Of a stretch of DNA of 33,288 nucleotides, positions 22,996 to 30,871 are shown piece by piece. Within the stretch, counting starts at the first letter, position 1; every line of letters begins with the position of its first letter. Made by a program: the position numbers and the translations under genes. The notes below the pieces were generated by a model, which saw nothing but the letters and a program-made list of their open reading frames with translations, did not search any database and was not told where the DNA came from. The DNA is from Polaromonas sp. (GTDB taxonomy: Bacteria > Pseudomonadota > Gammaproteobacteria > Burkholderiales > Burkholderiaceae_C). The DNA is taken from the NCBI GenBank assembly GCA_013824015.1, contig PNNC01000084.1, positions 1 to 33,288 on the forward strand, written 5' to 3'.

Positions 22996-23895
22996 ATGAC
23001 TACCCGCAAAACCCAACTCGATACCCTGGCCATCTCCCTGCTGCTGGCCTGTTGCCTGTTCTGGGGCTTCCAGCAAGTGCTGGTCAAGGCCACGCTGACC
23101 GAGGTGGCGCCGGCGTTCCAGGCGGCGATCCGGTTTGCCGGCGCCACGGTGCTGCTGTTGCTGTGGTGCGCCTGGCGCGGCATCCGGCTGTTCACGGCCG
23201 ACGGCTCGCTGCGCGCCGGGCTGCTGGCGGGCAGCCTGTTCGCGGCAGAGTTTGCCTTCCTCTACCTCGGCCTGCAGTACACCAGCGCCTCGCGCCTGAC
23301 CGTGTTTCTCTACACCTCGCCGTTCTGGGTCGCGGCGCTGCTGCCGATCTGGGTCTCCTCCGAAAAGCTGCGGCCGGTGCAGTGGGCCGGCCTGGCCTGC
23401 GCTTTTGCCGCCGTGGCGTTTGCGCTGCGCGAGGGTTTCAGTGCGGGCGGCGCCTCCACCTGGGTCGGCGATCTGATGGCGCTGGCGGCCGGCATGTTGT
23501 GGGGCCTGACCACGGTGGTGATCCGCGCCTCCTCGCTGGCGCGCGTGTCGCCGGAAAAGCTGCTGCTGTACCAGATCGCCGTCAGCACCGTCGCCCTGCC
23601 GCTGATCTCGCTGGCGCTGGGCGAACGCTGGTCGTGGAGCTTCAGCGCGTTTGCCGCGACCTCGCTGCTGCTGCAGACGGTGGTCGGGGCGTTTGCCAGC
23701 TACCTCGCCTGGATGTGGATGCTGGGCCGCTACCCGGCGACCAAAATTTCCGTCTTTGTTTTCCTGACGCCGCTGTTTGCGCTGTTGTTTGGTGTGGTGT
23801 GGCTGGGCGAAGCCGCCACACCCAGCCTGCTGGCGGCACTGGTGCTGGTGGCGCTGGGCATCGTGCTGGTCAACCGCAAGCCGGCTGCCGCCTGA
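22996..23895 (+). CDS. EamA/DMT-family transporter
   Basis: The 299-residue integral membrane protein has ten predicted helices in two EamA repeats (about 10-140 and 155-295). Typical pieces are LFWGFQQVLVKATLTEVAPAFQAAIRFA in the first helix pair and LTPLFALLFGVVWLGEA in the last. Members move amino acids, nucleosides or other metabolites, usually outward; the substrate here is unknown. A TACCAT hexamer lies eight bases before the ATG and no Shine-Dalgarno sequence is seen. It is divergent from the LysR gene. Confidence 0.92.
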   Translation: MTTRKTQLDTLAISLLLACCLFWGFQQVLVKATLTEVAPAFQAAIRFAGATVLLLLWCAWRGIRLFTADGSLRAGLLAGSLFAAEFAFLYLGLQYTSASRLTVFLYTSPFWVAALLPIWVSSEKLRPVQWAGLACAFAAVAFALREGFSAGGASTWVGDLMALAAGMLWGLTTVVIRASSLARVSPEKLLLYQIAVSTVALPLISLALGERWSWSFSAFAATSLLLQTVVGAFASYLAWMWMLGRYPATKISVFVFLTPLFALLFGVVWLGEAATPSLLAALVLVALGIVLVNRKPAAA

Positions 23896-23916
23896 GGTAT
23901 TGGCGCCGCGCCGGAC

Positions 23917-24360
23917 TCAGGGCCGGCTGACCATGTGCAGCACCAGGTCGGCGCGGCGGCCGTGGCCCTGGGTGAGCACCGGGTAAATCCTGTCGTTGAT
24001 GAACAGCAGCTTGCCGCCGTGCTCGATACGCGCCGCGACGGCGTAACGCATGCGCGGGTCGATCCGGGCGGCATCCACCGCCAGCTCGAACGGCAGGGGC
24101 ACCTGGCTGCGGGTCTTGAAACGCTGCTCGGCCAGCACCACCGCCGCTGCGTCGGCGCGCGAGACATCGCGCAACTGCACGATCACGTCGCTGTCGGGTG
24201 GCAGCGCCACACGCTGCAGGTAACTGATGCTTCCCGTGATGCGCAGGCCGGTCACCGCCGGCGCTGCCGGGCCCGGGGCTTGTGAAGCCGGCCCGGAGGC
24301 GCATCCCGCCAGCAGGACCAGCAGCCCGAGTGCGGCTGTCGCGATGATCCGCCGTTTCAT
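23917..24360 (-). CDS. YbaY-family lipoprotein
   Basis: The 147-residue product has a lipoprotein signal with an LLAGC lipobox (Cys20). It is followed by a YbaY/YscW-type domain with the characteristic ITGSISYLQRVALPPDSDVIVQLRDVSRAD start and RYAVAARIEHGGKLLFINDRIYPVLT near the end. Function in this family is poorly defined; some members act as lipoprotein chaperones. The ATG overlaps the acetoacetyl-CoA synthetase stop as ATGA and has AGGAG upstream, so the pair is translationally coupled. Confidence 0.87.
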   Translation of the reverse strand: MKRRIIATAALGLLVLLAGCASGPASQAPGPAAPAVTGLRITGSISYLQRVALPPDSDVIVQLRDVSRADAAAVVLAEQRFKTRSQVPLPFELAVDAARIDPRMRYAVAARIEHGGKLLFINDRIYPVLTQGHGRRADLVLHMVSRP

Positions 24361-26387
24361 GCCGTGCTCCTGGCCAGGTGCCTGTGTGAGAACTCCAGAT
24401 ACCACGCCAGGCAGCCGGGGTTGGCCATGGCGTCCCGGTTGACGACTTTTTCCAGAGGCTGGCCCAGCAGCAGCTTCTTGATCGGCAACTCCTGCTTCTT
24501 GCCCGACAGCGTGCGCGGGATCTCCGGCACCTGGACAATCTCGTTGGGCAGAAACCGCGGCGACAGCGCGGTGCGGATCGCGTTGTTGAGTTTTTCCTTC
24601 ATCGCGTCGTCGAGCGCCAGGCCCTCGCGCAACACCACGAACAGCGGCATGTAACTCTCGCGGCCCAGGTACTCCAGGTCCACCACCATGGAATCGATCA
24701 CCTCGGGCAGGGCCTCGACCGCGCTGTAGAGCTCACTGGTGCCCATGCGCAGGCCGTGGCGGTTGATGGTGGCATCGGAGCGGCCATAAATGATGCAGCT
24801 GCCGGAGGGCGTGATTTTCAGCCAGTCGCCATGGCGCCAGACGTTCGGGTACATGTCGAAGTAACTCGACAGGTAGCGCTTGTTGCCCTCGTCGCCCCAG
24901 AAGTACAGCGGCATGGACGGGATCGGCTGGCTGCAGACCAGCTCGCCCACTTCACCGATCACCGGTTCACCGGCCTCGTTCCAGGCCTCGACCGCGCAGC
25001 CGAGCAGGCGGCACTGCATCTCGCCGGGCACCTGCGGCAGCTCGCGGTTGCCGCCGATGAACGCCCCGGCGAAATCCGTCCCGCCGGAGATGTTGCACCA
25101 CCAGATGTCTGGCGTGCCCACTTTCTCAAACTGCGCGGTTCCCCAGCGCTGCGCGTCTTCGGACAGCGGAGAACCTGTGCTGCCCAGCGCCCTCACGCGG
25201 GACAGGTCACCACAGAGCGACAGGTCCACGCCGGCCTTCATGCAGTTGGCAAAAAAAGCGGCACCGGCGCCGAAAAAAGTCACGCCGAGCTGCGCGCCGA
25301 AACGCCACAGCGTGGTCCAGTCGGGCTGCTCCTTGCTGCCGCCCGGGTTGCCGTCGTAGATGCAGCAGGTGCTGCCATTGAGCAGGCCGCTCATCTGGGC
25401 GTTCCACATGACCCAGCCGGTCGAGCTGTACCAGTGGAAACGCTCGCCCCAGGAATTCGCGTGGTAGCTGCAGCCGACGTCGTTGTGCAGGGTCTTGAGC
25501 GCCAGCGCCACGACGACGGTGCCACCGTGGCCGTGCACGATGGGTTTGGGCAGGCCGGTGGTGCCGCTGGAATAGACAATCCACAGCGGGTGGTCAAACG
25601 GCAGCCAGATCGGCTGAAAAGCCGCCGTTTCAGCATCATTTCGGCCCGTAGCCCATGTCAACGGGACACTGTTCGCTATGGTTTTTGTAGCATCCAGGTT
25701 GCCATGCACGATCACGTGCTGCACGCTGGGCAGCGCGGCCCGCAGCTCGTCCAGCACCGCCGTGCGGTCGAAGTCGCGCCCGCCGTAAGTCACGCCGTCG
25801 CAGGCGATCAGTACCTTGGGTGTGATCTGCCGGAAGCGGTCCAGCACGGCGTGGGTGCCCATGTCGGGCGCGCAAATGCTCCAGACGCCGCCGATGCTGA
25901 CCACCGCGAGGAAGGCCACCATGGCTTCGGGAATGTTGGGCAGGTAGGCCGCCACCCGGTCGCCCGGCGCCACGCCCTGCGCCTTCAGGTGCAGCGCCAG
26001 CGACGCGACCTGCCGGCGCAACTCGGGCCAGCTCAGTTCGCGCGGCGGCACGCCGGCCGCCAGGCTTTTTTCGTTGTGGCTGATCAGTGCCGGAAAGCCC
26101 GCGGCATGGGCGGCATCCACATGCCGGAACACCTGGCGCGCGTAGTTGAACTGCGCGCCCGGAAACCAGGACGCCCCCGGCATGCGCCTGGCCGCCAGCA
26201 CGGCCCGGTGCGGCGTCGGCGACTGCAGGTCGAAGTAGTCCCAGATGCTTTGCCAGAAGGCATCCAGATCCGTGACCGACCAGCGCCACAACGCGTCATA
26301 GGAGGCAAAGCTCAGGCCACGGGTCTGTTTCAGCCAGTCCTGGTACAGGCGGATCTGGGGCACGAAGGGGGTTGCGTTACTTGCCAT
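24357..26387 (-). CDS. Acetoacetyl-CoA synthetase
   Basis: The 676-residue adenylate-forming enzyme activates acetoacetate to acetoacetyl-CoA using ATP and CoA. The N-terminal PQIRLYQDWLKQTRGLSFASYDALWRWSVTDLDAFW segment is specific to this branch. The adenylation loop is YSSGTTGLPKP (about residue 272), later blocks include GTSELYSAVEALPEVIDS, and the C-terminal lysine motif GKKQELPIKKLL is near 636. Residues about 232-253 are encoded by a copy of an interspersed repeat, in frame, in the linker just before the WLPFDHPLWIVYSSGTTG block. The ATG at 26387 has a TAACCT hexamer seven bases upstream. Physiologically it would use acetoacetate from ketone, leucine or tyrosine breakdown. Confidence 0.94.
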   Translation of the reverse strand: MASNATPFVPQIRLYQDWLKQTRGLSFASYDALWRWSVTDLDAFWQSIWDYFDLQSPTPHRAVLAARRMPGASWFPGAQFNYARQVFRHVDAAHAAGFPALISHNEKSLAAGVPPRELSWPELRRQVASLALHLKAQGVAPGDRVAAYLPNIPEAMVAFLAVVSIGGVWSICAPDMGTHAVLDRFRQITPKVLIACDGVTYGGRDFDRTAVLDELRAALPSVQHVIVHGNLDATKTIANSVPLTWATGRNDAETAAFQPIWLPFDHPLWIVYSSGTTGLPKPIVHGHGGTVVVALALKTLHNDVGCSYHANSWGERFHWYSSTGWVMWNAQMSGLLNGSTCCIYDGNPGGSKEQPDWTTLWRFGAQLGVTFFGAGAAFFANCMKAGVDLSLCGDLSRVRALGSTGSPLSEDAQRWGTAQFEKVGTPDIWWCNISGGTDFAGAFIGGNRELPQVPGEMQCRLLGCAVEAWNEAGEPVIGEVGELVCSQPIPSMPLYFWGDEGNKRYLSSYFDMYPNVWRHGDWLKITPSGSCIIYGRSDATINRHGLRMGTSELYSAVEALPEVIDSMVVDLEYLGRESYMPLFVVLREGLALDDAMKEKLNNAIRTALSPRFLPNEIVQVPEIPRTLSGKKQELPIKKLLLGQPLEKVVNRDAMANPGCLAWYLEFSHRHLARSTA
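25628..25692 (-). repeat. Interspersed repeat translated inside acetoacetyl-CoA synthetase (copy B)
   Basis: Read on the minus strand, it has the head GCTACAAAAACCATAGC and then GACATGGGCT, GGGCCGA and TGAAA blocks at the same spacing as copy A (18421-18485). It is open in the synthetase frame for about 22 codons and adds residues DATKTIANSVPLTWATGRND. Confidence 0.7.
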
Positions 26388-26440
26388 GGGTGACAGGTTA
26401 GCGCGCTCCGCCCGCCGTCCCCGCGTTAAATCGTCAGGGT

Positions 26441-26469
26441 TTGTACGAATGTGCAATTTTCTTGTACAA
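26441..26469. promoter_or_regulatory. TTGTAC-type inverted repeats between synthetase and TetR genes
   Basis: TTGTAC-N4-GTGCAA (26441-26456, five of six positions paired) is followed by the perfect octamer palindrome TTGTACAA (26462-26469), 15 bases before the TetR start. Placement fits a TetR operator controlling both divergent genes. Confidence 0.45.
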
Positions 26470-26484
26470 CCGTCCAATACCGGC

Positions 26485-27195
26485 ATGGTTGCGATTGTCA
26501 AACCCGACCCCGCCGTGCGTACCCGCCCCGCCCGCCAGGCAGAGCCGCGGCCGGACCGCAAGCAGGCGATCCTGCTGGCGGCCGAGAAGCTGTTTGCCAA
26601 ACACGGCTACCACGCGGTCAGCATCCGCCAGATCGCCGATGAGGCGGCGGTGCCACTGGCCCTCGTCGGTTATTACTACGGCCAGAAACATGAGCTGTTC
26701 CAGGCCATCTTCGCGCACTGGAACCGCACCATTGAAGAGCGCCTGGCGGCGCTGCAGGCGGTCTCGCACGACCCGCAGGATCCCGACACCTTGCGCCGCA
26801 TCATCGAGGCGTTCACGCTCCCGGTGCTCAGGCTGCGTGCCAGCGCCGAGGGCGAGTACTACGCGCTGCTGGTGGCGCGCGAACTCTACAACTCGCCGGA
26901 AGAAGCCGCACCCGTGCTGCGGGCCTATTTCGATCCGATGGCCCACGCTTTTATCGACGCGCTGCATCAGGCCTTGCCGCACGCCACGCGCGCCCAGGTG
27001 GCCTGGTGCTACCAGTTCGGCCTGGGGGCGCTGCTGCACCACCTGCGGGACACCCGCGTCGAACGGCTCTCGCTCGGCCAGAACCAGCCCTTCGATCCGG
27101 CCGCCGGCGAGCTGCTGGTCACCTTCATCGCCGGCGGCATCCGCGCGGCCTTGCCGCCGCCCGGCCCATCCGAAGGGCCCCAGGCTCACGCGTGA
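26485..27195 (+). CDS. TetR-family transcriptional regulator
   Basis: The 236-residue protein has a TetR DNA-binding domain at about 24-72 (KQAILLAAEKLFAKHGYHAVSIRQIADEAAVPLALVGYYYGQKHELF) and a long helical C-terminal domain of the CerR-like type. Start ATG at 26485 is chosen because upstream codons run through the operator-like repeats. It is divergent from acetoacetyl-CoA synthetase and upstream of the fumarylacetoacetase operon, so either may be regulated by it. Confidence 0.92.
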   Translation: MVAIVKPDPAVRTRPARQAEPRPDRKQAILLAAEKLFAKHGYHAVSIRQIADEAAVPLALVGYYYGQKHELFQAIFAHWNRTIEERLAALQAVSHDPQDPDTLRRIIEAFTLPVLRLRASAEGEYYALLVARELYNSPEEAAPVLRAYFDPMAHAFIDALHQALPHATRAQVAWCYQFGLGALLHHLRDTRVERLSLGQNQPFDPAAGELLVTFIAGGIRAALPPPGPSEGPQAHA

Positions 27196-27281
27196 CGACG
27201 CGCGTGTGATCACCAGCGGCGGCGGGAGGCCTCTTTTTCAAGCCCTGTTCGCCACCAGCCCCTACCCAGCCTGTCGATAAC

Positions 27282-27298
27282 GCTCCTTTATTCATAGC
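27282..27298 (+). repeat. Possible degenerate repeat head (copy D)
   Basis: GCTCCTTTATTCATAGC has the 17-base length, GCTCCT start and ATAGC end of copy A's head, and is followed six bases later by CATGC as in copy A. The fumarylacetoacetase start codon falls in that CATGC. The match is short. Confidence 0.3.
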
Positions 27299-27303
27299 AA
27301 CTC

Positions 27304-28647
27304 ATGCACGCACTGAACCACACCCATGACGCCGGCGCCCGCAGCTGGCTGGCGTCGGCGCAAGCGGCCGGCACCGACTTCCCTTTGCAGAACCTGCCCT
27401 TTTCGGTGTTTCGCCGCCAGGGCAGCAGCGAGGCCTTGCGCGGCGGTGTGGCCATCGGCGACCAGCTGATCTGCCTGGCCGCGCTGGCGCGTTCCGGTGC
27501 GCTGCAGGGCCTGGCGGCGCAGGCCGCCTCGGCATGCGCTCAGGCCACGCTGAATGACTTTTTTGCGATGGGTCCCGCCGCCTGGCAAGCCTTGCGCCAC
27601 GCGCTTTTTGCGGCGCTCAAGCAAGGCGCCAGCGGCCCCGCCGTGGACGCCGTGCGCGCGGCGCTGATCCCGCTGGCAGGCATTGAGCACACGGTGCCCA
27701 CGCGCATCGGCGACTACACCGACTTCTACACGTCGATCCACCATGCGCGCAACGTCGGCGCCATCACGCGCCCGGACGCGCCCCTGACGCCGAACTTCCA
27801 GTGGATCCCGATCGCCTACCACGGCCGCAGCTCCAGCATTGGCGTGAGCGGCCAGGCCTTCCGCCGGCCCATGGGGCAGGCGCTGGCGGCGCCCCCCGCG
27901 CCCGGCGCCCGGCCGCAGCCGGTCTACGGCCCCTGCGCGCGGCTGGATTTCGAGCTGGAGCTGGCGATCTGGATCGGCCCGGGCAATGCCCCCGGCGAAC
28001 CGATCCCGCTGGCGCAGGCCGACGGTCACATCTTCGGCTACGGCCTGCTCAACGACTGGTCGGCACGCGACATCCAGTTCTGGGAAATGGCGCCGCTGGG
28101 GCCCTTTCTCGGCAAGAACTTCTGCACCACGATCTCGCCGTGGATCGTGACGCAGGAAGCCATGGCGCCCTACCGCCTGCCCTTCACACGCCCGGCTGAC
28201 GAGCCGCAGCCGCTCACCTACCTTGACGGTGCGGGCAACCGGGAACGCGGCGCGCTGTCGATTGAGCTCGAGGTGCTGGTCGAGTCGCAGCAGATGCGCG
28301 CGCAGGGCCTGGCGCCTTCACGCATCACCCGCACCAACTTTCGCCACCAGTACTGGACCGCCGCGCAGATGGTCACGCAACACGCCATGGGCGGCTGCAA
28401 TCTGCAAGCCGGCGACCTGTTCGGCAGCGGCACGATCTCCGGCCCCACGCCCGACCAGGCCGGCGCCATCATCGAGCTGACCAAGGGCGGCAAGTCGCCG
28501 ATCACGCTGGACAGCAGCGGCGAACAGCGCAGCTTCCTCCACGACGGCGATGCCGTCATCCTGCGCGGCTGGTGCGACAAGCCCGGCTTTGCGCGCATCG
28601 GCTTCGGCGAAAGCCGGGGCACCATCCTTCCACCCATCGGAGCCTGA
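27304..28647 (+). CDS. fahA: Fumarylacetoacetase
   Basis: The 447-residue enzyme hydrolyses fumarylacetoacetate to fumarate and acetoacetate, the last step of tyrosine/homogentisate breakdown. It has the full two-domain length (N-terminal SH3-like part plus catalytic domain). Active-site pieces match the family: IGDYTDFYTSIHHARNVG (metal aspartate and catalytic histidine), FELELAIWIG (two glutamates), LNDWSARDIQFWE, and GPFLGKNFCTTISPW with the lysine. The ATG at 27304 has no Shine-Dalgarno sequence. It heads a plus-strand run with a Bug receptor three bases later and a cupin. The usual homogentisate dioxygenase neighbour is absent, so the natural substrate could be a related acylpyruvate. 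Confidence 0.92.
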   Translation: MHALNHTHDAGARSWLASAQAAGTDFPLQNLPFSVFRRQGSSEALRGGVAIGDQLICLAALARSGALQGLAAQAASACAQATLNDFFAMGPAAWQALRHALFAALKQGASGPAVDAVRAALIPLAGIEHTVPTRIGDYTDFYTSIHHARNVGAITRPDAPLTPNFQWIPIAYHGRSSSIGVSGQAFRRPMGQALAAPPAPGARPQPVYGPCARLDFELELAIWIGPGNAPGEPIPLAQADGHIFGYGLLNDWSARDIQFWEMAPLGPFLGKNFCTTISPWIVTQEAMAPYRLPFTRPADEPQPLTYLDGAGNRERGALSIELEVLVESQQMRAQGLAPSRITRTNFRHQYWTAAQMVTQHAMGGCNLQAGDLFGSGTISGPTPDQAGAIIELTKGGKSPITLDSSGEQRSFLHDGDAVILRGWCDKPGFARIGFGESRGTILPPIGA

Positions 28648-28650
28648 AAC

Positions 28651-29643
28651 ATGCACCAAGCCTTCCCCCTGTCCAAACTCGCCGGCGCCGCGGCTGCCGT
28701 CGCCGCGCTGGCCGCCCTGCTCCCCGGCGGCGCGCTGGCGCAGCCCGCAGCGGCCGCCACCGCGTATCCCGCGCACCCGGTGGAGATCATCCTGCCCTAC
28801 TCGGCCGGTGGCGGCGTCGACGCCATGGCGCGCGCCTTTGCCCGCGAAGCGGCCCGCGACACCGCGCAGCAATGGGTGGTGGTCAACCGTGAAGGCGCCG
28901 GCGGCGTGGTCGGCTTCACCGCGCTGGCGCGTGCCAAACCGGACGGCAAGGTCATCATGTTCTCGCCGGCCTCGCCGCTGACCAATTCACCGTTCGTGAA
29001 CGCCAACCTGCCCTTCAAGTCCAGCGACATCGAGCCGGTCTGCCAGGTCTTCGAGAACGTGTTTGCGATCGCGGTGCGCGAGGAGTCGCCGATCCGCTCG
29101 CTGACCGAGCTGCTGGCACGCGCGCAGGCCAACCCGGGCAGCGTGTCCTACGGCCACGCCGGCCCGGCCAGCGTGCCCCACCTGTCGATGGCGGCGGTCG
29201 AGCGCGCGACAAAGGTCAAGTTCAACCCCATTGCCTACCGCGGCGACGGCGCCATGCTGACCGACGTGATGGGCGGCACGCTGGACTTCAGCGTGCCGGC
29301 GATCTCCTCCATCGGTGGCAAGAAGCTGCGCGTGCTGGCGGTGCTGGCCGACAAGCGCCAGCCGTCCATGCCCGATGCGCCGTCCATCGCCGAACTCGGG
29401 TACCCGGTCATCAGCCCCGGCCTGAACGGCTTGTACGTGCCGGCCGGCACGGCCAAAGCCACCGTCAGCCAGCTGGAAGGCATCTGTCGCAAGGTGACAG
29501 CCTCACCGGCATTCATCGAAAGCGCCAAGGGCCTGCTGCAGGTCCCCCGCTTCCTGCCGGCGGCACAGTTCAAGGCCCGCATCGCGAGCACCTACAAGAT
29601 CCACGCCGGTCTGGTTCCGGACCTGAAACTGGAGAAAAACTGA
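28651..29643 (+). CDS. Bug/TctC-family periplasmic solute-binding protein
   Basis: The 330-residue receptor has a signal peptide (alanine-rich, ending LAQPAAA, about residue 30-35) and the Bug signatures HPVEIILPYSAGGGVDAMARAF, VVNREGAGGVVGF, and IAYRGDGAMLTDVMGG. It begins three bases after the fumarylacetoacetase stop, and its TGA overlaps the cupin start (TGATG). Its place inside a catabolic operon suggests it senses or delivers the pathway's aromatic or dicarboxylate substrate (inference). Confidence 0.92.
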   Translation: MHQAFPLSKLAGAAAAVAALAALLPGGALAQPAAAATAYPAHPVEIILPYSAGGGVDAMARAFAREAARDTAQQWVVVNREGAGGVVGFTALARAKPDGKVIMFSPASPLTNSPFVNANLPFKSSDIEPVCQVFENVFAIAVREESPIRSLTELLARAQANPGSVSYGHAGPASVPHLSMAAVERATKVKFNPIAYRGDGAMLTDVMGGTLDFSVPAISSIGGKKLRVLAVLADKRQPSMPDAPSIAELGYPVISPGLNGLYVPAGTAKATVSQLEGICRKVTASPAFIESAKGLLQVPRFLPAAQFKARIASTYKIHAGLVPDLKLEKN

Positions 29644-30185
29644 TGTCCGCCCTGCCGCCGATACGTCGCATCGTCACCGGCCACAACGCCGCGGGCCGCT
29701 CCTGCTTCGAGGAAGACGGGCCGTCGCCGGCACAGAAAACCGTCGCTGACCGTCCTGGCTACCGCGTCACCAACCTGTGGCGCACGTCGCCCGCCGGCAA
29801 TGCGCGAACGCCCGACAGCATTGCCGAACACAAGGGTGTGCTGCCGCCGGCCGGCGGCACCGTGGCGCGCATCATCGAGTGGCCGGCCGAACCGGAAGAC
29901 CCGGCTGAGCTGCGCCGCCTGATGGACAAGACCTTTGCCGCGATGTACCCGGACGCGCACCGCGACGTCAAGCCCGGCGAACATCCGGGCATGCACACCA
30001 CCGACACGGTGGACTACGCCATCGTGCTCGAAGGTGAGATCGTCGCGATCATGGAAGAAGGCGAAACCCTGATGCGCCAGGGCGACGTGCTGATCCAGCG
30101 CGGCACCGCGCACGCGTGGGCCAACCGGTCCGGCAAACCGGTCAAGGTGGCCTTCATCCTGATCGACGCCGCCACAGCGGCCTGA
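29643..30185 (+). CDS. Cupin-domain protein
   Basis: The 180-residue protein has a single cupin barrel in the C-terminal half: motif 1 is around GMHTTDTVDYAIVLEGEI (about 118-135) and motif 2 around GDVLIQRGTAHAWANRS (about 146-162). Metal-binding histidines are visible, though motif 1 is irregular. The N-terminal 75 residues (RRIVTGHNAAGRSCFEEDGPSP) are typical of small cupins encoded with aromatic-catabolism genes. It could be an isomerase, dioxygenase-like or accessory protein. It overlaps the Bug gene by one base and ends the operon. Confidence 0.88.
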   Translation: MSALPPIRRIVTGHNAAGRSCFEEDGPSPAQKTVADRPGYRVTNLWRTSPAGNARTPDSIAEHKGVLPPAGGTVARIIEWPAEPEDPAELRRLMDKTFAAMYPDAHRDVKPGEHPGMHTTDTVDYAIVLEGEIVAIMEEGETLMRQGDVLIQRGTAHAWANRSGKPVKVAFILIDAATAA

Positions 30186-30240
30186 GGCGCCGCCGCGCGG
30201 CAGGCCGCGGCGCCCGCTGTTGCCACGGCGGCAGGATGGT

Positions 30241-30258
30241 TTAGCACAAGTGTGCTAA
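30241..30258. promoter_or_regulatory. 18-base palindromic operator over the TetR promoter
   Basis: TTAGCACAAGTGTGCTAA has perfect eight-base arms around AG. It overlaps the TAATAT -10-like hexamer (30256-30261), so a repressor here would block transcription of the TetR gene directly. Confidence 0.75.
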
Positions 30259-30261
30259 TAT
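30256..30261 (+). promoter_or_regulatory. -10-like hexamer seven bases before the TetR start
   Basis: TAATAT ends seven bases before the ATG at 30269; no Shine-Dalgarno sequence fits in the gap, so the message is probably leaderless. Confidence 0.55.
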
Positions 30262-30268
30262 TTGCCAC

Positions 30269-30871
30269 ATGGACGCCAAAACCCAGAAAAGCGAGATGAC
30301 CCGCGCCGCGATTGTCGGCGCGGCGCTGGACCTCGCTTCGGCCGACGGCCTGGAAGCGATCACGCTGCAGGCGGTGGCCGACCGCTTGGGCCTGTCCAAG
30401 AGCGGCGTGTTCTCACGCATCGGTTCGCGCGAGGCACTGCAGAAAGCCGTGATCGAGGAATTCGGCCGGCGTTTTATCGCCGATGTCTTCGTGCCGGCGA
30501 TGCAGCTGCCCAAGGGCCTGCCGCGGCTGGACGCGATTGTGCAGCGCTGGATCGTGCGCATGCGCGATGTCGAGGTGAAGTCCGGCTGCATCTACACCGC
30601 CGGCGCTTTCGAACTCGACGACCGCGAGGGCGAGCTGCGCGACACGCTGCTGCAGGAAGTCACGCGCTGGCGCGCCGCGCTGCGCCGCACCACGCAGCAG
30701 GCCATCGATGCCGGCCATCTGAAGCCCGACACCGACCCCGAACAGCTTGTCTGTGAAGTCAGCGCCCTCGCCATGGGCCTGCTGCACGACGCGCGTTTTT
30801 TGCGCGACCAGCGCGCCGCCGAACGGGCGCAGGCCAGCTGGCGGCGCCTGAAAACCAGTTACCAGGCCTGA
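30269..30871 (+). CDS. TetR-family transcriptional regulator
   Basis: The 200-residue protein has a TetR helix-turn-helix at about 12-58 (AAIVGAALDLASADGLEAITLQAVADRLGLSKSGVFSRIGSREAL) and a C-terminal helical domain with a GCIYTAGAFELDDREGE stretch typical of YjdC-like members. The palindrome immediately before the start makes autorepression very likely. The 37-residue membrane protein and alpha/beta-hydrolase genes follow on the same strand and may be part of its regulon. Confidence 0.93.
   Translation: MDAKTQKSEMTRAAIVGAALDLASADGLEAITLQAVADRLGLSKSGVFSRIGSREALQKAVIEEFGRRFIADVFVPAMQLPKGLPRLDAIVQRWIVRMRDVEVKSGCIYTAGAFELDDREGELRDTLLQEVTRWRAALRRTTQQAIDAGHLKPDTDPEQLVCEVSALAMGLLHDARFLRDQRAAERAQASWRRLKTSYQA

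Noticed and set aside
24756..26393. 545-codon plus-strand open frame opposite acetoacetyl-CoA synthetase
   Set aside because: Low-complexity shadow translation; the minus strand is a complete known enzyme.
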